DNA of 10,107 nt from Planctomycetota bacterium (GTDB taxonomy: Bacteria; Planctomycetota; Planctomycetia; Pirellulales; Thermoguttaceae): positions 1 through 10,107 of the forward strand of contig DQVB01000303.1 in assembly GCA_015661985.1 (NCBI GenBank), in the 5' to 3' direction. Below are positions 1 through 6,180 of the stretch, one piece after another. The position numbers and the translations under genes were made by a program. Position 1 is the stretch's first letter, and every line of letters begins with the position of its first letter. The notes beneath the pieces are model-generated. The model worked only from the letters and a program-made list of their open reading frames with translations. It did not search any database and was not told the origin of the DNA.

Positions 1-1
1 C

Positions 2-70
2 GTCTTGGATGACGTCGAGCCGCTCAAATCGGTTCCCGACGGGGCGATGGTACGAATCGAAAGGGCCTAG
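2..70 (+). CDS. C-terminal end of an unidentified protein (5' part outside window)
   Basis: One open frame runs from the left edge to a TAG at 68-70 and encodes 22 residues ending in VPDGAMVRIERA. Its GC-rich third positions and mixed charged/hydrophobic composition look like real coding sequence. It is followed by about 95 bases without an obvious gene and then the 3' end of the aldolase gene, so it would be the convergent neighbour. I do not recognise the family from so short a tail. It could also be a chance open frame, since 22 codons without a stop are common in GC-rich DNA. The sequence to the left of the window would settle this. Confidence 0.4.
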   Translation, partial: VLDDVEPLKSVPDGAMVRIERA

Positions 71-105
71 CGTGGGGCAGGCTTCCAGGCTGCCACCCAC
101 AAGGC

Positions 106-131
106 AAAAAAGTGCGCCCACATGTGCGGGC
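106..131 (-). terminator. possible rho-independent terminator of the aldolase gene
   Basis: Read on the minus strand, about 35 bases after the aldolase stop codon, GCCCGCACATGTGGGC can fold into a short stem (GCCC/GGGC plus CA/TG, one bulged G, loop CATG). It is followed by GCAC and then a run of six T. The position and the T run fit an intrinsic terminator. The stem is short and bulged, so this is only moderately supported. Confidence 0.4.
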
Positions 132-165
132 AGTAAGACGCTGAAGATGCGCCGTTTGGGCGAGT

Positions 166-1119
166 TCACACACGGGGACTGCGAGCCGGCGCGTAACGGG
201 CCGGGATCCCCAGCTCCTCCAAATGCTGCCAGAGGATTTGCCGCCGCGAATCGTCCAGCGGCCGCAGCGGTTCGGCCATCGTATCGCTGCAGATGCCCAG
301 CAGGGCCAGCGCGCCTTTGAGGCCCTGAATGACGGCCGCCGGCCCGTCGCCGAATGCATAGACGCGCGAGGCCAACCGGATCACCTCCTCGTGCAGCTGC
401 AACGTCCGCCCCAGGTCCCGCGACTGCGCGGCATGGTAGAGTTCCACGTAAAGATGCGGATACAAGTTGGCCCCGCCGCTGACGCCGCCATGGGCCCCGA
501 GCAAGAGGGCTTCGGCCAACAGCTCTTCCGGCCCCACGAGCAGCGAAAAGTCAGGCCGATGGCCGGTGGCCCGGCGGAGTCGATGGAAATAGGCCATCTC
601 GCCCGAACTGTCTTTCAGCCCCACCACGCCGGGCAGTTCCATAGCGCGCCGCACCGTTTCGGGCGCAAAACCCACTTTCGTCAGACGCGGGATGTGGTAC
701 AGGAACATAGGCAGCGGCAGACGGGGCACCAGCCGTTCCAAAGAGACCAACAGATCCACCTGAGAGCAAGGATAATAGAAGGGCGGTGCCCATACCACCG
801 CCTGCGCCCCGGCCTCGGCGGCGTATTCGGCCAAGTTGAGCGTCTCCACAAAAGACGGATCCGTGACGCCGACCAGCAAGGGCACACGCCCCTGCAACTG
901 TTCGGCCACACGATCTACCAGCTCCTGCTTGCGCTTGCAACTCAAGCTGGGCCCCTCGCCCGTGGTGCCGAGGATGAACAGACCGCTCGGCCGCGCCGCC
1001 AGGATGTGCTCGATCAGCCGTTCCAGCCCCGCCACGTCCAAGGTGTCGTGATCGGCCAGCGGTGTGATCATCGGCGGAATGATCCCGCGTAGAGGGGCGG
1101 TTAGCAGGTCAGGATTCAT
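166..1119 (-). CDS. dihydrodipicolinate synthase / N-acetylneuraminate lyase family aldolase
   Basis: A 317-residue protein of normal length for the class I pyruvate-dependent aldolases of the DapA/NanA/KDG-aldolase superfamily (cytoplasmic TIM barrel). Visible family motifs are the pyruvate-carboxylate loop GTTGEGPSL (residues 51-59), APPFYY (111-116), the catalytic tyrosine in FLYHIP (Tyr141), the Schiff-base lysine in GLKDSSG (Lys169) and GGVSGGAN (211-218). The ATG start is supported by AAGAAGG 8 bases upstream and by the N-terminus IIPPMITPL, which begins strand 1 as expected. In E. coli DapA the arginine that binds the semialdehyde carboxylate lies five residues after the catalytic tyrosine. 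Here that position is Leu146 (YHIPRLTK), with an arginine one place earlier, so true DapA activity is doubtful. Cleavage or condensation of another 2-keto-acid, for example a 2-keto-3-deoxy sugar acid or sialic acid, is at least as likely. The family call is secure; the substrate is not known. The gene is divergent from the large propeller gene across 548 bases. Confidence 0.93.
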   Translation of the reverse strand: MNPDLLTAPLRGIIPPMITPLADHDTLDVAGLERLIEHILAARPSGLFILGTTGEGPSLSCKRKQELVDRVAEQLQGRVPLLVGVTDPSFVETLNLAEYAAEAGAQAVVWAPPFYYPCSQVDLLVSLERLVPRLPLPMFLYHIPRLTKVGFAPETVRRAMELPGVVGLKDSSGEMAYFHRLRRATGHRPDFSLLVGPEELLAEALLLGAHGGVSGGANLYPHLYVELYHAAQSRDLGRTLQLHEEVIRLASRVYAFGDGPAAVIQGLKGALALLGICSDTMAEPLRPLDDSRRQILWQHLEELGIPARYAPARSPRV

Positions 1120-1223
1120 GGAGGCACCCTTCTTGTTGGCGATTCAGATCAATGACCCAGCGATGCGCACCGTAGGCAGGCAGGGCCAAGCAGCAATGCC
1201 GCTCAACCCAACCGCTGCCCCTC

Positions 1224-1254
1224 ATTGTCGTTGGTCGCAGGCCATGCATGTCAA
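1224..1254 (-). promoter_or_regulatory. candidate promoter for the aldolase gene
   Basis: On the minus strand a perfect TTGACA (complement of 1249-1254) is followed after 19 bases by GACAAT (complement of 1224-1229), which matches 4 of 6 bases of a sigma-70 -10 box. The leader to the aldolase ATG would be about 100 bases. The 19-base spacer is longer than the ideal 17 and the -10 is imperfect, so this is a weak call based on position and the consensus -35. Confidence 0.28.
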
Positions 1255-1617
1255 GAGCTCGAGGGGCCGGCCGCCTCGGGCACAGCCGACTGGTCTCACG
1301 CACGGACGGATTATGGCGGTTGTAGCGGACGGGGCGGCCCGGTGGAAGCACAGTGCGTTGATGCTCCCCAACCGTCTGCCGGCACTTGGCAGAAGGCCAG
1401 CGGCGCCCGGCGAGGAGACTTGGTGGCCGGAGAGGCTTCCGAACAGCCCGGCCTGTCGCCCCGGCTGGGCTGGCGGCAATCGAGTGGCCCTCCGGGCCGG
1501 GGACGGTTGGTCCAGCCCGGCGGCTGGGTTGACAAAGCTGTCCTGGTATGCGCTTCTTCCAAATCGGACCGGCAAGGAAGGAAGCGGCGGGCGCATCCCA
1601 GGCGGCGTTCGATTGGG

Positions 1618-1644
1618 CCATGGGGAATCGGCCGGATCCCATGG
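1618..1644 (+). promoter_or_regulatory. inverted repeat in the leader of the propeller gene
   Basis: CCATGGG (1618-1624) and CCCATGG (1638-1644) form a perfect 7-bp inverted repeat around a 13-base loop. It ends 12 bases before the strong Shine-Dalgarno AAGGAG (1657-1662). It could be an RNA hairpin in the leader or a dimeric protein-binding operator. No T run follows, so it is not an intrinsic terminator. Function is inferred from position only. Confidence 0.35.
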
Positions 1645-1667
1645 GACGATGACTGGAAGGAGTAACC

Positions 1668-4600
1668 GTGACGGGTCGAACGTTACCGGCGCTGGCAAAG
1701 CGGGCCGTGGCGGTGTTGGTGCTGTGGAGTTGGGCGGCCGGCCTGTTGATGGCTGGGGAGGACGCGGGCCCCCAGGCGACGGCCCGAAAGCTGCTTGAGG
1801 AAAGCGACCTGCCGGGCGGGCTGGTCGTCCACGTTGGTTGCCGAAACGGGTGGCTGACGGCCGCCCTGTACGGCGGGCCGGGGTTCCTGGTCCATGGGCT
1901 TGATCGGGACCCGGGGGCGGTGGAGGCGGCTCGCCGACATATTCGCCGGCTGGGTCTTTACGGGCGGGTGTCGGTCGAGCTTTGGCCGGGCGGCCGGCTG
2001 CCGTACGCAGATGGGTTGGTGAACCTGCTGGTACTTGACCACTCTGCCCGGGTGCCGGTGGAGGAATGTCTGCGCGTGCTGGCGCCGCGAGGCATCGCGT
2101 GGTTCAAGCGCGACAGCGATTGGCAGAAGGTGGTCAAACCATGGCGGGAGGGAATCGACCAGTGGACGCACCACTTGCACGGTCCGGACGGCAACCCCGT
2201 GGCGGCTGATCGCGTGGTCGGGCCACCGTCTCAGCTTCAATGGACGGCCGGGCCGATCTGGGCGCGCAGTCACGGCTGGACGCCCAGCGTCAGTGCCATG
2301 GTGTCGGCCGGCGGGCGGCTGTTCTACATCGGGGATGAGACGTTGGCCTGTGTCGACGGCACGGTGCCGGGCAAATGGTTTCTGGTTGCCCGGGATGCCT
2401 TCAACGGAATCGTGCTGTGGAAGCGGAGGATCCCGCAATGGGGTTCCGAGGCGTTCAGCGGCACGCCGGAAACAGGGGGCGGCGTGACCGTGGGGCGATT
2501 CACCATGCCTCCCCACGTGGGCAAACGGCTGGTGGCCACGGCCGAAACCGTTTACGTCACGCTGGGACCGGCGGCGCCGGTCACGGCGCTGGATGCGGCC
2601 GCCGGGCAGGTGAAACGGGTCTACCACGAAACGACCCGGGCGGACGAAATCCTTTTGCTCGACGGGCGGCTGGTGGTTTCTATCAATCCGGCCGGACGAC
2701 CGAAGGACGCCGCGCCGGCCAAGCGAGTGGCCGTCTTGGACGCCCACACGGGCCAGCTCCTGTGGGAGAAGGGGCCCTTTGCAGGGATCCGGGCCAGCCG
2801 CGGCCAGGACCCTTGCGGGCGGCTGGAATTGGCCGCCGGTGACGGGAGCGTCTTTGTGCTCACCACCGAGGCGATCCATTGCTTGGAGCTCGACTCCGGC
2901 AAGACGCGGTGGCGGATCCAGCGGCCGCCGCTGCCGCCTGATGCGGTCACGCGGATCGGTTTCGCCGGGATGTACGAGTACCTGCTGACCGTGATGCTCT
3001 ACTCTGACGGTGTGGTGCTCTTGGCCCAGCCGGAACCGAACATCCATCACACGTATCACACGATGCCGGGCACACTGTACGCCTTCGACGCCCAAGACGG
3101 CGGCCTGTTGTGGAAACACGCCTACGGCGGCTGGGGCCATTGTACGCCGCCGGACGTTTTCGTGATCGACGGCGCCGTGTGGACCCACGTTCACGTGGAG
3201 ACCGAGTACGGATTCGTATGGGGTAAAGGCTACAAGGCGGCGGACCCGAGCAAGGTGGACTATCGGATCCAGGCCCTGGATCTCGACACCGGTGAGCTAC
3301 TCCAGGAAATCTCCACGAGGGAAATCTTCAACGTGGGCCATCACCACCGTTGCTATCGGAACAAGAGTACTCAGCGGTTCCTGTTGTCCTGCCGGCGAGG
3401 GGTGGAGTTTGTGGATCTGGCCGGCGGCGAGAACTACCAGGATCACTGGGTGCGCAGCGGCTGTCTGCTGGGTTACCTGCCCTGCAATGGATTGCTGTAC
3501 GTGACACCCCATGCCTGCGGGTGTTACAGTGACGCACTTTTGCGCGGGTTTAACGCCTTGGCCCCGGCGGCCCAAGAGTCCGAGCCAACGGCGGTCGAGT
3601 TGCCCCAGCGCCTGGTCCGGGGCCCCGTCTACGAGAAACCCTCAACTCCCGAGCCTCGACCCTCAACCCCTGACGACTGGCCCACCTATCGCCACGACGG
3701 CCGGCGGAGCGGGGCGACCGAGGCTGTGGTGGGCGCGGACCTGAAGCTGGCATGGCAGGCTGAGATCGATGGGGTGCCCAGCGGTTTGGTGGTGGCCGAC
3801 GGCAAGGTGTTGGTGGCCGGCGTGGACAGACACACGGTGTATGCCCTGGACGCCGAGACCGGCCAACGGCTTTGGATGTACACGGCTGCAGCACGCATCG
3901 ACTCGCCCCCTACTTACTACCGCGGATTGGCCCTCTTCGGCTCGGCCGACGGCCGGGTGTATTGTCTGCGGGCCAGCGATGGGAGCTTGGTCTGGCGATT
4001 CGACGCGGCGCCCCGACGGCGATGGGTCACCGCCTTCGGGCAGCTGGAGTCGACCTGGCCGGTGCCCGGCAGCGTGCTGGTACATGACGGGAAATGCTGG
4101 TTCGCCGCCGGCCGGTCGTCGTACCTGGACGGCGGAATCCGCGTGTATGCCTTGAAGCCGTTCACCGGGGAAGTGCTGCACAGCCGGACCATCTGCCATC
4201 GCGACCCGAAGACGGGCAAGATGCCGCCCACCAGTGAAGCCCACACCATGCCGGGCCTGCTGAACGACATTCCGGCCACGGACGGCCGAAACGTGTTCGT
4301 GCGCCAGATGGCCGTCTCCTCTCCGGCTGCCGCGAGGGGCGTCCATCTGTATACGACCGCCGGCTACCTGGATCCGAGTTGGTTCAACCGCACCTTCTGG
4401 CAGGCTGGACGAGCCAGGACGTCGGGCCCCATGGTACTGGGCGACGAAGTGGCCTACGGGATGGAGCTGTACGGGTCGCGCAGCCGCGAGACGGTGTTCA
4501 CGCCCGGGGCGCATCAGTATCGGCTGGTCTGCCTATCCCTGCGAGGCGCCGGCCGAGAACCGACCGCTCGACAGCGCCGGCGCCAAGGTCCCAAACCCAT

Positions 4601-4883
4601 CTGGGAGCGACGCTTGGGCATCCGTGTGACCGCCCTGGTGCGGGCGGCCGATGTGCTGCTGGCCGCCGGTTCGCCGGACGTGGTGGACCTGAAGGACCCG
4701 CACGGGGCTTGGGAGGGGCGCAAGGGCGGCCGGCTGGCCGCCTTTTCCACCGGCGGGGAACCGTTGCAGGAATACCACCTGCCGGCGCCGCCCGTTTGGG
4801 ACGGGATGGCCGCCACACCCGGCCGGCTCTTTGTGGGCACCATGGATCGCAAGGTGCTCTGCTACGCTGCGGCGGGCCGCTGA
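1668..4883 (+). CDS. exported methyltransferase-like / double PQQ-type beta-propeller protein
   Basis: A 1071-residue protein. The GTG start is chosen because AAGGAG sits 5 bases upstream and because it opens a clear signal peptide (basic KR at 11-12, hydrophobic stretch at about 13-28, likely cleavage near MAGED, 28-32). Residues about 35-150 resemble a class I SAM methyltransferase, with HVGCRNG (55-61), HGLDRDPGAVEAARRH (76-91) and CLRVLAPRGIAW (134-145). Motif I departs from the usual DxGCGxG, with His55 for the acidic residue and Arg59 for a glycine, so SAM binding is uncertain. A first propeller (about 185-630) carries blades of the type ALDAAAGQV, VLDAHTGQLLWEK, AFDAQDGGLLWKH and ALDLDTGELL. 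A linker rich in Pro, Ser, Thr and Glu follows (about 637-669). DWPTYRHDGRRSG (670-682) then opens a second propeller with ALDAETGQRLWMY and CLRASDGSLVWRF. The propellers resemble BamB and quinoprotein dehydrogenases, but PQQ binding is not proven. A region rich in His and Cys (558-619) ends in CGC. Export is predicted, which is odd for a SAM enzyme. The role is unknown; a scaffold or a redox/sugar-binding function is possible. The gene stands alone on this strand. Confidence 0.9.
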   Translation: MTGRTLPALAKRAVAVLVLWSWAAGLLMAGEDAGPQATARKLLEESDLPGGLVVHVGCRNGWLTAALYGGPGFLVHGLDRDPGAVEAARRHIRRLGLYGRVSVELWPGGRLPYADGLVNLLVLDHSARVPVEECLRVLAPRGIAWFKRDSDWQKVVKPWREGIDQWTHHLHGPDGNPVAADRVVGPPSQLQWTAGPIWARSHGWTPSVSAMVSAGGRLFYIGDETLACVDGTVPGKWFLVARDAFNGIVLWKRRIPQWGSEAFSGTPETGGGVTVGRFTMPPHVGKRLVATAETVYVTLGPAAPVTALDAAAGQVKRVYHETTRADEILLLDGRLVVSINPAGRPKDAAPAKRVAVLDAHTGQLLWEKGPFAGIRASRGQDPCGRLELAAGDGSVFVLTTEAIHCLELDSGKTRWRIQRPPLPPDAVTRIGFAGMYEYLLTVMLYSDGVVLLAQPEPNIHHTYHTMPGTLYAFDAQDGGLLWKHAYGGWGHCTPPDVFVIDGAVWTHVHVETEYGFVWGKGYKAADPSKVDYRIQALDLDTGELLQEISTREIFNVGHHHRCYRNKSTQRFLLSCRRGVEFVDLAGGENYQDHWVRSGCLLGYLPCNGLLYVTPHACGCYSDALLRGFNALAPAAQESEPTAVELPQRLVRGPVYEKPSTPEPRPSTPDDWPTYRHDGRRSGATEAVVGADLKLAWQAEIDGVPSGLVVADGKVLVAGVDRHTVYALDAETGQRLWMYTAAARIDSPPTYYRGLALFGSADGRVYCLRASDGSLVWRFDAAPRRRWVTAFGQLESTWPVPGSVLVHDGKCWFAAGRSSYLDGGIRVYALKPFTGEVLHSRTICHRDPKTGKMPPTSEAHTMPGLLNDIPATDGRNVFVRQMAVSSPAAARGVHLYTTAGYLDPSWFNRTFWQAGRARTSGPMVLGDEVAYGMELYGSRSRETVFTPGAHQYRLVCLSLRGAGREPTARQRRRQGPKPIWERRLGIRVTALVRAADVLLAAGSPDVVDLKDPHGAWEGRKGGRLAAFSTGGEPLQEYHLPAPPVWDGMAATPGRLFVGTMDRKVLCYAAAGR

Positions 4884-4962
4884 GCAGGCGGCACAGCAAG
4901 GCGGAGGGACACGACGAGCGTGGGATCGCATTTGGGCCGCGGGCGATACGAGCGGCGCGCTT

Positions 4963-4979
4963 TCCCAGGCTTCCTGGGA
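4963..4979. terminator. perfect hairpin between convergent genes
   Basis: TCCCAGG (4963-4969), loop CTT and CCTGGGA (4973-4979) form a perfect 7-bp stem. It starts one base past the GH62 stop codon and lies about 80 bases after the propeller gene's stop. Its place between two convergent genes suggests a bidirectional transcription stop. No T run of useful length follows on either strand, so it may instead stabilise mRNA 3' ends. Confidence 0.35.
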
Positions 4980-4980
4980 T

Positions 4981-6033
4981 TCACTCCGCCTCCAGCATTC
5001 CCAGGCGCCAAGGGATCTCGCCGTACTTCTTGCCCCGGCGCCGGGCATCCGTCACCCCCTGGAAGACAAACCGAAGGTTGCCCGGGTCCACTTCCAGGCG
5101 CTGGTCATAGCCGGCGCGGATCAGCTCCCCATGACTGATGCAGTCGGTCCATCGCGGGCCGCGGAAGCGAGTGTTCTTCATGCTGGCAAAGCACTGCTCG
5201 CGCGAGGCGGCCAGGGGCGTCCATGTTCCATCCAGCTGACCGGCCAGGTACGCCTTGTAGTATCGCCACCCGTATCCGCCCTGGGCCTCGACCACAGCAA
5301 GGTACTTCTCCATGCCTTTCAGCCTGTAGACATGCCCCGCCTCGAAGATGTCGCCTCGGATGGCCAGCGACGGGGCGGACCAGCCGCGGGGGAATGCGTC
5401 CAAGGAGGTCTCTTCACGCCACATTCGGCCGTCCAGGGTAGTGAAGAACAGATGCGCCCGCTGGGCGTCACAGATGACCCAAAAATCCAGCCCCGCTTTG
5501 CCGTCGGCGCGGCGGTGGCCCAGCGGGGCCAACGGGCTCCAGGAATCCGGATCAGCGATGTCCCTGGTCGTGGCATAGGCCGCGCCGTACTCCGGCTCCC
5601 AAGACTTGTCGCTGGCTTGACAAATCAAGTACCACCGCCGTTGGGGCCGGAAATAGAACACCTGGGGCGCGCAGAAAAACCCCTTGTGCATCGCAAGAAG
5701 CCGGCGCCGGTCGCGACCGGCTTCCGCCCAACGCTTGAAGCTGAAATACTCGATCTGATGCGAGCGCCTCTTGCCTCGCACCGTGCAGAACAGGTGCCAC
5801 CGGTCCTGGAAACGGACGAGCGACGGATCTTTGACTGAATAGAGCTGATCGCCCGGCCGCTGGAGCGGCTCGACCAGTGGTCCGCCGGCAACCCAACGAA
5901 AGCGACCAGCCAACAAATCAGTCGACGTGGCCGATGCCGGCTCCACTTCGGCCCCTGCGCCCTGAACACCAGCGCAAAACCCAAAACCCATCGCCACACC
6001 CACAATCGCCATCATCTTGCGCCCTAGCCTCAT
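4981..6033 (-). CDS. exported GH62-type alpha-L-arabinofuranosidase
   Basis: Glycoside hydrolase family 62 enzymes remove alpha-L-arabinofuranosyl side chains from arabinoxylan or arabinan using a five-bladed propeller. This 350-residue protein matches the family almost end to end: VKDPS (67-71), APQVFYFRP (122-130), GLDFWVICD (181-189), HLFFTTLDGRMWRE (194-207), FEAGHVYRLKG (230-240), YLAVVEAQGG (244-253), DGTWTPLA (268-275), ISHGELIR (299-306), LEVDPGNLRFVFQG (313-326) and IPWRLGML (340-347). Asp69, Asp183 and Glu231 fall in order and spacing where I expect the catalytic base, the pKa-modulating Asp and the general acid. I start it at the ATG at 6033 because AAGGA lies 9 bases upstream and a signal peptide begins there (basic LGRK, hydrophobic 7-23, likely cleavage after AGA at 26-28). 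An in-frame ATG at 6108 would add 25 residues ahead of the signal and has less support. The protein is therefore probably exported. Substrate range cannot be read from the sequence. It is convergent with the propeller gene. Confidence 0.88.
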   Translation of the reverse strand: MRLGRKMMAIVGVAMGFGFCAGVQGAGAEVEPASATSTDLLAGRFRWVAGGPLVEPLQRPGDQLYSVKDPSLVRFQDRWHLFCTVRGKRRSHQIEYFSFKRWAEAGRDRRRLLAMHKGFFCAPQVFYFRPQRRWYLICQASDKSWEPEYGAAYATTRDIADPDSWSPLAPLGHRRADGKAGLDFWVICDAQRAHLFFTTLDGRMWREETSLDAFPRGWSAPSLAIRGDIFEAGHVYRLKGMEKYLAVVEAQGGYGWRYYKAYLAGQLDGTWTPLAASREQCFASMKNTRFRGPRWTDCISHGELIRAGYDQRLEVDPGNLRFVFQGVTDARRRGKKYGEIPWRLGMLEAE

Positions 6034-6103
6034 GGTCGTTTTCCTTCGAAGGGTCACAAAACACCCCATCCAGCTCCCTCGATCCGGTGAACGTTCCGGG
6101 CGC

Positions 6104-6132
6104 ATCATAGATGCCGCAGCCAGCGACGTCTA
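6104..6132 (-). promoter_or_regulatory. candidate sigma-70-type promoter for the GH62 gene
   Basis: On the minus strand TAGACG (4 of 6 to TTGACA) and TATGAT (5 of 6 to TATAAT) are separated by exactly 17 bases. This puts a start near 6097 and a leader of about 64 bases to the chosen ATG at 6033. Good spacing and a good -10 box support it, and it also favours the downstream start, because the ATG at 6108 would lie within the promoter. It has not been tested against background frequency. Confidence 0.38.
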
Positions 6133-6180
6133 TCCCACAGGGCCGTCATCCAGGTCCGCCCCGGCTCGGTCCGCGTCTAC

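Larger units (their letters stand above)
1120..1667. other. 548-base divergent intergenic region, no convincing gene
   Basis: This gap separates the divergent aldolase and propeller genes, so it should hold promoters for both. Several open frames cross it on both strands, as expected in GC-rich DNA. Their products are rich in Pro, Gly, Arg and Ser and show no motif I recognise. The longest plus-strand frame ends inside the next gene's ribosome-binding region. What can be seen is the candidate aldolase promoter near 1224-1254, an isolated perfect TTGACA at 1529-1534 with only a TATGCG 12 bases after it (too close for a normal promoter), and an inverted repeat at 1618-1644. A small RNA or an upstream leader peptide is possible but not supported. 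Confidence 0.5.

Noticed and set aside
223..1092. A 289-codon plus-strand open frame
   Set aside because: It lies antisense to the aldolase gene, whose product has all family motifs. The plus-strand product is rich in Arg, Gln and His with no recognisable domain, as expected for a shadow frame in GC-rich DNA.
1529..1552. TTGACA followed by TATGCG as a promoter for the propeller gene
   Set aside because: The spacer is only 12 bases, too short for a sigma-70-type promoter, and no better -10 lies at 16-18 bases.
1225..1665. A 146-codon plus-strand frame just upstream of the propeller gene
   Set aside because: It has no good start codon with a ribosome-binding site, no recognisable motif, and a biased Gly/Arg/Ser/Pro composition. 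Its stop merely falls in the ribosome-binding region of the next gene.
1683..3194. A 503-codon minus-strand open frame
   Set aside because: It is entirely antisense to the methyltransferase/propeller gene and its product is an Arg/Pro/His-rich composition with no domain. High GC makes such long antisense frames common.
4831..5838. A 335-codon plus-strand open frame
   Set aside because: It overlaps the end of the propeller gene and runs antisense to the GH62 gene, which has clear family motifs throughout. No domain is visible in the plus-strand product.
6034..6108. An N-terminal extension of the GH62 protein from the ATG at 6108
   Set aside because: The 25 extra residues would precede the signal peptide, and the ATG at 6108 sits within a plausible -10 box. 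The ATG at 6033 has a good Shine-Dalgarno sequence.
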